Numbered from the stretch's first letter, positions 20,665 through 31,875 are shown. The stretch is DNA of 64,000 nt from Lethocerus indicus (GCA_019843655.1 JACDQD010000002.1:38387852-38451851), one strand, 5' to 3'. The notes: generated by a model not told the origin, from the sequence alone. Made by a program: numbers and translations.

Positions 20665-21060
20665 TGCTAATGCCCCAGTGTCGAACTGTGGCGATCCGAA
20701 TCGCAATAACGGCCTTTATTCAGGGGGTCATCGTCGACCTCCTCCTCCGCCGGACGTCCTCCGGAGCGCTCCTCGTCTTTTAACGAAAGCGAATCCTCCG
20801 ACCGAATTTCGCGAACCGCAGTACCGCGACACTGCCGTCCTTTAAAAAAAATAAAAAGCGAACGTGACGGAAACGCCATTTCGGTTCACCGTTTTTTTAA
20901 CTTTTTATACACAATTCGACCGGTCGATGTAATTTCGATACCGAATATTTCACAGAAACGACCGAATAATAACGTGTATCGAAGAATCTTATCCGTGCCG
21001 AAGATGTTGACGTACCCAATGTACAACGCCACTCGTCGTCGTCGACCCGATATATAGTTA
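20665..21060. mobile_element. Family A element in XPG intron 7
   Basis: Contains the CGATCCGAATCGCAATAACG, GTCATCGTCGACCTCC and GTACCGCGACACTGCCGTCC blocks. It ends with ATGTACAACGCCACTCGTCG. Single orientation, with the end nearest exon 7 truncated. Confidence 0.75.
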
Positions 21061-21201
21061 TTGAGCAAATTCGCTATTACGTCTATTAAACGGACAAAGT
21101 GTTAACGCGGTTGACTGCAAAGTACTAAAGACTGTTAAACCGTATCAAAGTTCAGCCACTTCTGTGCATAAATTATTTAATGAAATATATTCAAAGCTTA
21201 C

Positions 21202-21300
21202 TTGAGCTTCGAGAGTCATTTGATCGGAGATGGACGCCGCCAGCCTCTCTTCCCGGTTCGCTTCGACCAACAATTCTCTTGATTCTCTTTCCAATTTTTC
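21202..21300 (-). CDS. XPG/ERCC5 exon: start of the internal nuclease region
   Basis: A GCGTTTAG acceptor and a GTAAGCTT donor delimit 99 nt, phase 0 at both ends. It reads EKLERESRELLVEANREERL followed by AASISDQMTLEAQ. This is the helical lead-in to the I region. In relatives, a long basic/acidic helix with E-R-x-A-A-x-V-x-x-Q-M is followed directly by the ELLxLFGIPY strand, as it is here across the splice to 19274. Confidence 0.9.
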
Positions 21301-21392
21301 CTAAACGCAATAAAACATAGTATTATATATGTTTCACAATATAATACGTATCACAAAATCCGAACTTACTATGGGGGGGGGGTTTTATTTAC

Positions 21393-22536
21393 CTTCATAA
21401 TAATTATCTCTTCTTTAGTCAACCGTTTGACCGGTTCGATGTCCTTCGGCGGCGACGGTTCGGCGTCGTCGACCGTCGGCCGGTCGAAATACGCCGAAAT
21501 TCGGAAACGACCGTCGTCTCCGGTTTCCACTCGCCGATAGGATTCGATCCGGTTCCGGTCGTATTTGCGGTTCGCGAAAACGCCAGCGAACATGTCGCCT
21601 TCGCTGCGTCGGCGATTTTCGCCGCAGTATCCACGACGACGGTTGCAGACAGCCCGGCGGCGGCGGCGGCGGCACTTTATCCTCCGCTTGGCGGGTTTCA
21701 CTTTCGCTGTCAACGCCGGAACCATCGTCGGTTTCGAATATTCTGTCGATTCGAAGACCGGAGTCGTTGAGTTCGGGCGGCGGTTCGGAGGCGAGGACGT
21801 CGGCCGTATCTCGACGAATCGTCTCCGTCCTCCGGCGTGTCGTCGCTATCGATTCCGGTAACAGATTCCGATTCGGCGCTACGTTTGACTTTCTCCGCCG
21901 ATTCTACAGTTTTCCGTTCATCGACTGTGCTACAAATTTCAGAAACCAATTGTATGCGGACCTTCGATTCCGCTCTTATTCCCGTCCTCGTTACTATCTT
22001 GACTCTTTTGTCCCTCCGAAAGAATTTCCCGAACAGAGTCGTTAGACTGTACGGTTCTACGTTCATCTGATAGGCTACAATTCGAGTCTAATCGTGACGC
22101 CGTCAGTACGGCGTCTTCATCACCGTTTTCGTTTCTACCGCCACTCGTTTGTTTCTCGAAATTATTCGCGCCGCCGGAATCGGAGACTGCGGTATTCGCG
22201 AGTCCGACTTATTGTCGCGACTCGAACCAGCGGACTCTAGAGCGTTTTCCTCGTCTTTCATTCGATTTTCGGCCTCCATCGCTTCCAAACTCTGTCGGAT
22301 TGCCCTCTGCAAATCGTCGCCCTCCTCTCTTCCGTTCTGCTGCCTGATAATCTCCAGCAATTGCCGTTGGGACAGCTCCGCGCCGCTGTCCACCGACGAA
22401 TCGATGAGGCTCACCGAATTCGATGATTCGTCGAAACTGTCGGCCGTAAATTGACGCGTTTCGCGACTGTCGTCCTCCGACTCCTCTCCGACTGGGCTCA
22501 AACTCGTCTTTTCCGGCGCGCCCTTTCCGGCCGAAT
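21393..22536 (-). CDS. XPG/ERCC5 large spacer exon, broken by about four frameshifts
   Basis: From a TTTTACAG acceptor the first frame gives an acidic spacer, including EEGDDLQRAIRQSLEAMEAE near 22290-22345, which fits the ubiquitin-interacting motif pattern (acidic run, then A-x-x-x-S). The protein-like reading then moves between frames: one near 22150-22210 to DSGGANNFEKQTSGG and LSDERRTVQSNDSVREILSE; one near 21965 to ICSTVDERKTVESAEKVKR and GIDSDDTPEDGDDS; one near 21810 to DTADVLASEPPPELNDSGL; and one near 21600-21660 to GDMFAGVFANRKYDRNR and VKRLTKEEIIIMK, which ends at a GTAAATAA donor. Each block is acidic or Ser-rich like XPG spacers. Such serial, compensating shifts suggest base-level assembly indels or recent decay. 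The end phase fits exon 7. Confidence 0.7.
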
Positions 22537-22629
22537 CTGTAAAACGGAAATTCAATGACCGATCCATTCATAGAAACAAATATTTCGTTCCGAAAACCGA
22601 ACGATTTATACCCGGGCCAGAGTACCCAC

Positions 22630-22831
22630 TTGACGCATAGATGTAGCTGGTCGTGTTGTCCGATGCGATCCTCTTGGCGATCGCCAGACCCTGTTCGGCC
22701 ATAATGTCGTTGATCTCGTTCAGCGTCAACGAAACGCCGCCCATCTCGTTTTCGGCCTCTTCCAAACTGATCTGAACTTTGCGACGCTTCAATAACCTGC
22801 CCATTTGAAAACTCGAAAAATCGCCAATGTT
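22630..22831 (-). CDS. XPG/ERCC5 exon: conserved spacer segment
   Basis: A TCGACAG acceptor and a GTGGGT donor delimit 202 nt. The translation NIGDFSSFQMGRLLKRRKVQ continues to IASDNTTSYIYAS. The DFSxxQxxxLLKR block and the Ser/Asp-Thr-Thr-Ser-Tyr-Ile ending match the first part of the XPG spacer, which contacts TFIIH in other animals. Phase 0 in and phase 1 out agree with both neighbours. Confidence 0.88.
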
Positions 22832-22856
22832 CTGTCGACAAAGGAGAAAGAAAACA

Positions 22857-24060
22857 ATGTATTTTTTTTTTTTAAGGGCGGAATTTGTCATCGTTATGCC
22901 CCCCGAAATGTGCAACTCTTTTTCTACAAATATACATAGTAACGATATATATTTTAAGGGCGGAATTTGTCATCGTTATGCGCCGCGAAATGTGCAACTC
23001 TTTTTCAACGAATATACACAGTAAGTTGAAAACGATATATATATTTTAAGGGCGGAATTTGTCATCGTTATGCGCCGCGAAATGTGCAACTCTTTTTCTA
23101 CAAATATACATAGTAACGATATATATTTTAAGGGCGGAATTTGTCATCGTTATGCGCCGCGAAATGTGCAACTCTTTTTCTACAAATATACATAGTAACG
23201 ATATATATTTTAAGGGCGGAATTTGTCCGTTATGCGCCGCGAAATGTGCAACTCTTTTTCTACAAATATACATAGTAACGATATATATTTTAAGGGCGGA
23301 ATTTGTCATTGTTATGCCCCCCGAAATGTGCAACTCTTTTTCTACAAATATACATAGTAACGATATATATTTTAAGGGCGGAATTTGTCATCGTTATGCG
23401 CCGCGAAATGTGCAACTCTTTTTCAACGAATATACACAGTAAGTTGAAAACGATATATATATTTTAAGGGCGGAATTTGTCATCGTTATGCGCCGCGAAA
23501 TGTGCAACTCTTTTTCTACAAATATACATAGTAACGATATATATTTTAAGGGCGGAATTTGTCCGTTATGCGCCGTGAAATGTGCAACTCTTTTTCTACA
23601 AATATACATAGTAACGATATATATATTTAAGATATATTTTAAGGGCGGAATTTGTCCGTTATAAATGTGCAACTCTTTTCTACAAATATATAAGTATATA
23701 TATTTTAAGGGCGGAATTTGTCATCGTTATGCGCCATGAAATGTGCAACTCTTTTTCACAAATATACACCAAGCGATATATATATTTTAAGGAATTTGTC
23801 ATCGTTATGCATGCAAATGTGCAACTCTTTTTCTACAAATATACATGCGATATATATTTTAAGGCGGAATTTGTCATCGTTATGCGCCCGTGAATGCAAC
23901 TCTTTTCAACGAATATACGCAGTAATATATACATGCGATATATATTTTAAGGCGGAATTTGTCATCGTTATGCGCCCGTGAATGCAACTCTTTTCAACGA
24001 ATATACGCAGTAATTTGAAAACGATATACAAACGATATATATTTTTAAGAGTTTGTCATT
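22857..24060. repeat. 77-93-bp satellite array filling XPG intron 4
   Basis: About 14 units each contain TTTAAGGGCGGAATTTGTCA, CGTTATGCGCCGCGAAATGT and GCAACTCTTTTTCTACAAAT. Most units are about 77-83 bp and a few contain an additional GTAAGTTGAAAACG segment (about 93 bp). Units become shorter and more diverged towards 24060. The array starts 25 bp from the exon at 22630-22831, so it reaches almost to the splice acceptor. Confidence 0.95.
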
Positions 24061-24156
24061 TACATGCATTCCGCCATGAACCTCCAACAACATGTTTTGT
24101 ACATGATTTAAAATATTCGAGTTGATTCCTAAGCCGCTGAGGCCCCATTATACATA

Positions 24157-24157
24157 C

Positions 24158-24214
<57 letters not shown>
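24157..24214. repeat. (AT)n microsatellite
   Basis: AT run of about 58 bp in XPG intron 4 between the satellite array and the exon at 24437-24635. Confidence 0.97.
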
Positions 24215-24217
<3 letters not shown>

Positions 24218-24436
24218 ATGTATGATTTAAAAGAAAACATTGCATGAAAACATGACATCGAAATATAACACAATTTAGGTAAGTTTTTTTATGCGTAAGG
24301 AGTATGTATAAGTTAGGTTTGCATTATAACTTATATATATATAAAATTCTCTTTTCTGTGTTCGATCAACCCCTTTTTATATATTAAAATCGGTTTGTCT
24401 ATTTTATATAGGATAAAATCGAACGTCTCACAATAC

Positions 24437-24635
24437 CTCGGGCATTTCCTTTATCCTGGCCCACGAATTCTGTTTTCGGGTTTCCTTCAGTTCGGTGAGT
24501 ATCGAATGGCGTATGTCGGGCGGAAGCGCCAGAAAGTCTTTGCCGGCGACGTCGATCGAGTGCAAATCGCCGAACGATGTATATCTCGAATTTTCGTCGT
24601 CCGACGCACTGTCCGATGAAACGATCATCGATTCG
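24437..24635 (-). CDS. XPG/ERCC5 exon: LPPDIRHSIL spacer motif
   Basis: A TTCCCCAG acceptor and a GTATTGTG donor delimit 199 nt. The first base completes a Ser codon from the previous exon, giving SESMIVSSDSASDDEN and then DFLALPPDIRHSILTELKET. In XPG proteins the start of the spacer has D-F-x-x-LPPE-[IV]-[KR]-H-E-I-L followed by a basic helix, which is what is seen here. It ends IKEMPE in phase 0. Confidence 0.92.
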
Positions 24636-24794
24636 CTGGGGAAAATAAAACGATTAAATCGAGGATCTTTTCAATTCGTCTTTATAGCCCCACCGATGAT
24701 TTCGAACTAAAACGAAATACACTTTTCTGTCGGCCAACTGTGAAAAAAGAGAGCGCCCGAGCCGCCTCTTCAATAATTTCATTAATTATCGGAT

Positions 24795-25085
24795 CGACGA
24801 CTAAATAATTGCGGAATTCACCGACGACGACGACGACGACACATGTGGCGTCGTACATATTTTTAGAGTAAATCGCACGACATCTTCGCACGGATAAGAT
24901 ATATTTCGATATACTACTCGTTATTGTTCGGTCGTTTCCGAAAAATTCGGTATCGAAATTACATCGACCGAAGTGAGAGTTAACGTCGTCGCATTTCGCT
25001 TTTTTTTTTTACTTTCGCAAAGGCGTTAACGCCTTCTAGAGGGGGCTCATAAAAAGTTGTACGCCGTTTACGCCGTGACGAAGAC
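24795..25085. mobile_element. Family A element fragment in XPG intron 3
   Basis: Starts CGACTAAATAATTGCGGAAT with a GAC trinucleotide run (24821-24840) and GTCGTACATATTTTTAGAG. It ends within the CGCTTTTT... block, so only the first half of the element is present. Confidence 0.65.
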
Positions 25086-25116
25086 ATCACCACAAACCTT
25101 TAATAATTATGCAGCA

Positions 25117-25117
<1 letters not shown>

Positions 25118-25185
<68 letters not shown>
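25118..25185. repeat. (AT)n microsatellite
   Basis: AT run of about 66 bp in XPG intron 3. Confidence 0.97.
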
Positions 25186-25188
<3 letters not shown>

Positions 25189-25189
25189 T

Positions 25190-25750
25190 TTTAGATATTT
25201 TTCAGCATCAATTTAAACCGTATCCGTACAAAACGTCATCATGAGACTCAATCCTGTTTGAACGTTTTGCCATCGTTCCAATAAAAATCTGATTGTCATT
25301 ACTGAATCTGTTACGAAATTATATTTACCGAAAGAATTTCCGGTTACCGAAACTCGTTCGATCTATCTATACTTCTATGAGATTTGAAAATGCGACACGA
25401 AACGCCGACATTTCTTTTATATATCTTAGAAATTTTACTATATTTCGATTCGATGCGTCGTGCCATTTCGAGAGGAGACATCGGGCAAAACGTCTCAAGA
25501 AATCGTCCAGAAACGACTCGATTCCCCGTAATCGGTAATAAATTTCAATGTCGCCCCCCCCTCAGTGCCGAGTGGAAAGGGTTGAATATCCCCGGAAATT
25601 TAAATGCGATTCTGAATGATCCGTTATCCCGGTTGTGTTGCTAGACTGGAAAAAAAGTCGTTCCAGTACCGCGTCCTTAATGCTCCCTCACCCCTCCTCC
25701 GGGGGGGGTTTGTTTCTAACCGGACAATCAATAACGGCCTCTCAACGTAT
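25190..25750. other. XPG intron 3, nothing recognised
   Basis: Unique-looking intronic sequence with short plus-strand open frames and C- and G-homopolymers near 25553-25561 and 25701-25709. I see no splice-supported exon. Confidence 0.45.
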
Positions 25751-25754
25751 ACTC

Positions 25755-27495
25755 AACTCTTTTTCTACAAATATACACAGTAAGTTGAAAACGATATATA
25801 TATTTTAAGGGCGGAATTTTGTCATCGTTATGCGCCGCGAAATGTGCAACTCTTTTTCTACAAATATACACAGTAAGTTGAAAACGATATATATATTTTA
25901 ATTTGTCATCGTTATGCGCAACAACTCTTTTTCTACAAATATACAGTAAGTTGAAAACGATATATATATTTTAAGGGCGGAATTTTGTCATCGTTATGCG
26001 CCGCGAATGTGCAACTCTTTTCTACAAATATACACAGTAAGCGATATATATATTTTAAAGGCGGAATTTGTCATCGTTATGCGCCGCGAAATGTGCAACT
26101 CTTTTTCTACAATATACACAGTAAGTTGAAACGATATATATATTTTAAGAATTTGTCATCGTTATGCGCGCGAAATGTGCAACTCTTTTTCTACAAATAT
26201 ACACAGTAAGTTGAAAACGATATATATACGGAATTTTGTCATCGTTATGCGCGAAATGTGCAACTCTTTTTCTACAAATATACACAGTAAGTTGAAAACG
26301 ATATATATATTTTAAGGGCGGAATTTTGTCATCGTTATGCGCCGTGAAATGTGCAACTCTTTTTCTACAGATATACAGCAGTAAGTTGAAAACGATATAT
26401 ATATTTTAAGGGCGGAATTTTGTCATCGTTATGCGCCGCGAAATGTGCAACTCTTTTTCTACAAATATACACAGTAAGTTGAAAACGATATATATATTTT
26501 AAGGGCGGAATTTTGTCATCGTTATGCGCCGCGAAATGTGCAACTCTTTTTCTACAAATATACACAGTAAGTTGAAAACGATATATATATTTTAAGGGCG
26601 GAATTTGTCATCGTTATGCGCCGCGAAATGTGCAACTCTTTTTCTACAAATATACACAGTAAGTTGAAAACGATATATATATTTTAAGGGCGGAATTTTG
26701 TCATCGTTATGCGCCGAATGTGCAACTCTTTTCTACAAATATACACAGTAAGTTGAAAACGATATATATATTTTAAGGGCGGAATTTTGTCATCGTTATG
26801 CGCCGCGAAATGTGCAACTCTTTTTCTACAAATATACACAGTAAGTTGAAAACGATATATATATTTTAAGGGCGGAATTTTGTCATCGTTATGCGCCGCG
26901 AAATGTGCAACTCTTTTTCTACAAATATACACAGTAAGTTGAAAACGATATATATATTTTAAGGGCGGAATTTGTCATCGTTATGCGCTTGAAATGTGCA
27001 ACTCTTTTCTATATACACAGTAAGTTGAAAACGATATATATATTTTAAGGAATTTGTCATCGTTATGCGCCGCGAAATGTGCAACTCTTTTCTATATACA
27101 CAGTAAGTTGAAAACGATATATATATTTTAAGGAATTTGTCATCGTTATGCGCCGCGAAATGTGCAACTCTTTTCTACAAATATACACAGTAAGTTGAAA
27201 ACGATATATATATTTTAAGGGCGGAATTTTGTCATCGTTTGATGGAACAACTCTTTTTCTACAAATATACAGTAAGTTGAAAACGATATATATATTTGGG
27301 CGGAATTTTGTCATCGTTATGCGCCGCGAAATGTGCAACTCTTTTCTACAAATATACACAGTAAGTTGAAAACGATATATATATTTAAGGGCGGAATTTT
27401 GTCATCGTTATGCGCCGCGAAATGTGCAACTCTTTTCTACAAATATACACAGTAAGTTGAAAACGATATATATATTTTAAGTTGTCATCGTTATG
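25755..27495. repeat. 93-bp satellite array in XPG intron 3
   Basis: About 19 units of 93 bp belong to the same family as the array at 22857-24060. They contain GGGCGGAATTTTGTCATCGT, GAAATGTGCAACTC, CAAATATACACAGTAAGTTG and AAAACGATATATATATTTTA. Central units (26401-26930) are nearly identical; edge units carry deletions. The two arrays sit in successive introns around the exon at 24437-24635. Confidence 0.96.
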
Positions 27496-27499
27496 AACC

Positions 27500-27655
27500 A
27501 GTTCCCTTACCAGTCTTTTACCGTCCATTGTCCAGAGGCCCAGAGACCTTCCGCAGTCGTCCGGATGCGGCTCAAAAGTACCACATCGCCGGGGACGGCC
27601 TCTTTATCGTGTAGCCGGAGAAACTGAGCGAAAAAACCGGCCGGTTGATAGTCGA
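27500..27655 (-). other. Possible coding remnant beside the 93-bp array
   Basis: On the minus strand one frame reads LHDKEAVPGDVVLL and a neighbouring frame continues PHPDDCGRSLGLWTMDGKRL before a GTAAGG donor-like site. The first piece resembles the SH3-like G-D-V-V-L-I turn of some ribosomal or adaptor proteins, but I cannot assign it. It sits in XPG intron 3 and its phase does not fit XPG. It could be a nested exon, an array-adjacent transposon fragment or chance. Confidence 0.2.
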
Positions 27656-27681
27656 TTGTACAATAAATCTCGGTTTATTAC

Positions 27682-27887
27682 CTGTCGGCGGCAGTCCGTT
27701 CTGGCAGTGGTGGCAGACGGAACATCGCGTCCGACGCCGACGCCGACGTCGACGCCGCGCTCGGAATTTGGACGCAGTCGAGCGGTTTACCGGCGAGGGC
27801 GTGACGCTTGATCAGATTTTCCAGCAGTTCCATCCTCGCCTTTTCGCCGGCTCTTCCGGCCCTCGCCCTCATCCGCTGCCTCGCCGC
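27682..27887 (-). CDS. XPG/ERCC5 exon: helical segment after the N nuclease region
   Basis: A CGTTGCAG acceptor and a GTAATAAA donor delimit 206 nt. The translation AARQRMRARAGRAGEKARME continues LLENLIKRHALAGKP and ends FRLPPLPERTAAD. In XPG the N region is followed by a basic helix with L-L-x-x-x-L-K-R-x-A, and then a short linker with LPPL; both are visible. Phase 0 in and phase 2 out match the exons at 34060 and 24437. A GCG/TCG-rich run gives the AASTSASAS patch. Confidence 0.9.
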
Positions 27888-27899
27888 CTGCAACGTCAA

Positions 27900-28390
27900 A
27901 TATACCGGTGTGAATATCCGGGAGGATAATAACCCTACTCCACGAGGCAGGGCCTCCGGGAGTCCCTCTCGTCCTCTTCCCCTAGAGGAGGGAAGAATTT
28001 AAAAACGATATTTGAATAGAACCCCCCCCGGATCTCGCCGGGGGTTGGACCCCCGATTCTAATCGAAAACAATTTCGCCCCAGACACTTTAACCATCAAT
28101 AATAATATACACCACTAACGAGTATTTTTGATTGTTGCTCCAGTGTCGTACTTACTGGCGGATAAAACTTACCCCATTTGGGGCCTACGATACTACGATC
28201 AGGCGTTTCCGTAGGCAACATTTGGAATTTCGGAAGATGACATTTCCGTACCACCCTCGGGGTGGCGCTAGTTTGTCGGTGCAGGTGTGCACCCGACGCA
28301 CTTTAGTCGAGTGCATTTCCGCACCACCACTCGGGGCGCTAGTAAAGCGTTGACGTCTACGCTTTAAGCGAAATACAAGGATTTCGGAAA
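27900..28390. other. XPG intron 2, near part
   Basis: No exon seen. Two related sequences around CATTTCCGTACCACC (28231-28275) and CATTTCCGCACCACC (28313-28345) form a short diverged direct repeat. Confidence 0.4.
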
Positions 28391-28431
28391 AATGTTGTCG
28401 AATTAAAAGGGGAATTTGGGAACGGAATGAT

Positions 28432-28668
28432 TTATAGGGGGCGTTTTGGGATTATTCCGTCCCGCCCAGTAATCTGTCGTATCGTTTTTGACACTGTCTT
28501 GTGCACGTGCCGGTTTGCCACGTGTCCAAAGAGTAGTCCTTGGGGGGAAGGCTCGATTTTCGGGACCGTTTCGGGGAGAATATCCCTCTTCGGGAAGACT
28601 TTTTCGGCCAATTGAACTCCTGGCAATTCGATGCTGACTACGAATTTTTCGTACAGTGTAGCAGCAAC
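28432..28668 (-). other. Unassigned open block in XPG intron 2
   Basis: The minus strand reads ATLYEKFVVSIELPGVQLAE, continues KVFPKRDILPETVPKIEPS and ends RQITGRDGIIPKRPL before a stop. The composition is protein-like, but I do not recognise it and see no splice sites. A decayed mobile-element fragment is a reasonable alternative. Confidence 0.25.
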
Positions 28669-29199
28669 AGCGACTAAGGTGCTCTATCATCGTGGGCGGC
28701 CGATTTCACGCCGATCACCGGAGGCCGAAGAAAAGGGCGCCCCACCCCCAAAAAGAAAAAGTGTTACGAAATGTACACATTTTACGACCGTGCGAATATC
28801 GCATTTAGCCGCTGCCGGCCGCTGTACAACTGTACAATTTTTTACCCCCACCCCCACACCCGATTTTTAACTTCACTTCCGAAAGGAGGCGTTTCTCTTA
28901 CGCTCCTTATATACAACTTTTGTATATTATCAATTTCCTCGGTTTTTTTTTTTTTCGAAGTCCCTTTCAGTAGAAGAAAATTTCAAAAGTTCAAAATCGA
29001 CCGATTTTCCATGCCGTTCCTTGGGCTTCTCTTGGGGGGGATTTTCGCACAATTCCGAATTGAAAAATTTCCACTCCAACTAGTGAAAACTGAAAAAAAC
29101 CGGTTTTTCCATTTCAGTTAGGTCGAAAAATCGAAAAAAATTTTAACCGGTCATCACGGTTGGTACCCCCCCGCCCTGGGTGGTTGGTACATTTACCCT

Positions 29200-29930
29200 A
29201 TAGAAATATTGAAAATTATTGAAATTATTAAAAAAAAATATATATATATATTCCCCTATTCATCCCACAGTCTGTCCCCCTATAAACGAAATTTAAAATA
29301 TTGGGAAAATAATCGGTTTTCCGGTTTTGAAGGGCGATTTCAACGCCCTTCCGATTCCGTGGACGTTTCTGTTCGATCGCAGTCTTCAGTTAGTCTAATT
29401 TCCGAATTTATTCGTCTCATCTATTATCTACAATTATCTATTATCTATAATTATATTATCTACATTATATACAACAACGTATAAAAATGAAATGTTTCAA
29501 GGACGAAATTTCTCTCTTATTTCAAAATCAAATCGATAAATTTCACTAAATAAAAAATTATTTTTTGAATTTGGTACTCAACGATTTTAGAGTTATATCT
29601 CAAGTTTGTACCGAGTACCAATTAATTGGAAATGAACAACACTGAAATGTACCAATTTTTCACTTTTTTTTTTCTAAATATTAATTATGTCGATTCCGTC
29701 GGCAGAATTTACAAATTTCCAGTCCTTAGAGGGGTTGTAAAATGGATAATATTTATTCGTCACTTCGCTTAAATCAATTTATTTTTCAGCGCAACGTTGA
29801 CGATATTTCAGCAACGGTTCGATTCAATTTTCAATGCGGCACAGAAAATTTCATTATTTTAAGCCAAATTTAAAGGGGATAAAATAAATTTTTATTTTTT
29901 TTTGTTTTAATTTCAATTTTAGTTTTTCGA
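29200..29930. other. XPG intron 2, AT-rich stretch
   Basis: AT-rich sequence with TCTATTATCTA-type short repeats near 29418-29470. No gene or clear element. Confidence 0.4.
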
Positions 29931-29934
29931 TTTA

Positions 29935-30140
29935 AATTTTGGAATAGACGCCTAAAGACGAGGAGGTGGCCACGCGACCTAAATGATTAAATAAAATGTT
30001 AATAATAATAAATAAATAAATAAAAAAAAATATATAATAATAATAATTGTTGACTATTGTAGCGCTAGTGATTTCATCAATGTTGCTTAACGTATAATTT
30101 TACATTTGTAACAAATAAAAGAGATAAAAAAAAAAAATTT
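29935..30140 (+). mobile_element. 3' end of a putative non-LTR retroelement, copy 1
   Basis: The plus strand reads RRLKTRRWPRDLND before a stop. A TAATAATAAATAAATAAA stretch follows, then GACTATTGTAGCGCTAGTGA, and the block ends ACAAATAAAAGAGATAAAAA. The same ordered blocks occur at 36845-37080. An Arg-rich C-terminal end, a 3' untranslated block with AATAAA and a terminal A run suggest a LINE 3' end or an element mobilised by one. Confidence 0.5.
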
Positions 30141-30760
30141 TTGGAACAGATAACTGCAATACTGCAATGTGTACGGTTTATTTGTTGATGTCGTGTAAGA
30201 TATAATTTCATTTATTTTAACGTAAAGTCGATAAATTAAAAAAAAAATAAATGGCGCTAATTTGTATTTTTAATCAGATATCAGTGGGTTTTTTTTTTTT
30301 TTTAGTAGTACTGCATTATTTTTTTTTTCAAGTTATCAACATACAACTTTCTCAATTTTATAAGTGTTATTATTTTTTTACTTATAAATTAATTATTATT
30401 GGAGCTAAAGTAAACATTTCTCTAAGAAACATAGAAAATTTTTTTTTAAAAAACCCTACAAACTTAAAGTTGTGCAGAGTATTTATGACTTTAAAACATA
30501 TTCAATATTATAAATTTTAATTAGCCTTGCGCCTTTTTTGTAACAATTTCAATTTCATACCGCTTCGATACTTCCGAAACAACCGGATCAATTCTTATTC
30601 ATAAAATAACTATAATAAAGTCTGTAGTGTATAATACAATCCGAGGCTTCAAACAAAGTCACGATTGGAAAATACAAATAGTAAACCGTTTTTTTTTTCT
30701 TTTAACGCCCCCGTTTTAAGATTTATCGAATCGCGACCGCGCCTACCGTTTCGTTCTTCG
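30140..30760. other. XPG intron 2, AT-rich stretch
   Basis: Homopolymer-rich sequence. A plus-strand open frame of 89 codons rich in Phe and Lys is an artefact of T and A runs. Confidence 0.4.
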
Positions 30761-30859
30761 ATTACGATGAAAAAACGGCGTCGTCGTCCGACTTGTAATT
30801 ATTGAAATTTCGAACGGAATTTATTTTCACACGGCCCCCACAATCGTCGGGTTTCCTCC

Positions 30860-30862
<3 letters not shown>

Positions 30863-30905
<43 letters not shown>

Positions 30906-30926
30906 CTCTATCTCTCTCTCTCTCTC
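30863..30926. repeat. (CT)n tract
   Basis: A CT run of about 60 bp with one interruption near 30901-30910, in XPG intron 2. Confidence 0.95.
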
Positions 30927-31259
30927 CTCTCGACTTACAATCGAGAGAAGGCCCAGATAGGACAATGCGGCGATGAGAATTTCTTTTCACGAAGCATTAC
31001 AACGGAATCTGTGAAATGAACGCCTGGGAACAATCGTAACTTAACTACCCCGGTGGAGAGGAAACGAAATCGTAGACAATGGCATCGTATTCTGTTTTTG
31101 GTTCTCAGGTCGTACACAAAGTCGAATCGCATCTCGCCCGATTCACTTCATCGTGATCGCACTCAAAGTCCGAAAAAAAAAACTTCAGTTTTCGAATACC
31201 CATTCTAGTGGCGGCGGTTCTGTAATACCGTCGTGTGGAATTCGTCAAAGTCAAAATAC

Positions 31260-31483
31260 TAATTATATACTGTAGGTTTCGTGATGTTTCCGTCTCCCTC
31301 TCTCGCTGGTGTTTGGTCTTTTGCTAGACTAGCGGTTTTTGCGGCCGCTTCGCCATCTTCAGTAGCGCCCCCTGCGTCAGTAGTCACTGTTGGGGGCACT
31401 TTGGATGTTTTTTTTGGGGGCATCCTCACGCCCACTATGTCACTTTCACACACTGTACTGTAATATTTGTCAGTATGTCAGTC

Positions 31484-31541
<58 letters not shown>

Positions 31542-31823
31542 TCTGTTATTGTTATTGGGGTGTTATGTTTGTCAAAGTCAAAATACTAATTATATACTGT
31601 AGTTTCGTGACGTTTCTGTCTCCTCTCTCTCTCTCTCTCGCTGCCGAGGTTTGGTCTTTTGCTAGACTGCGGTTTTTTGGGCCGCTCGCCATCTTCAGTA
31701 GCGCTCTGCGTCAGTAGTCACTGTTGGGGGCACTTTGGATGTTTTTTTTTTTGGGGGGCATCCTCACCGCCGCACTGTGTCACTTTCACACACTGTACTG
31801 TAATATTTGTCAGTATGTCAGTC

Positions 31824-31875
<52 letters not shown>

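Noticed and set aside
22857..27495. Regularly spaced repeats as a CRISPR array
   Set aside because: Unit and spacer are both repeated, there are no unique spacers and no cas genes, and the region is in introns of a eukaryotic gene.
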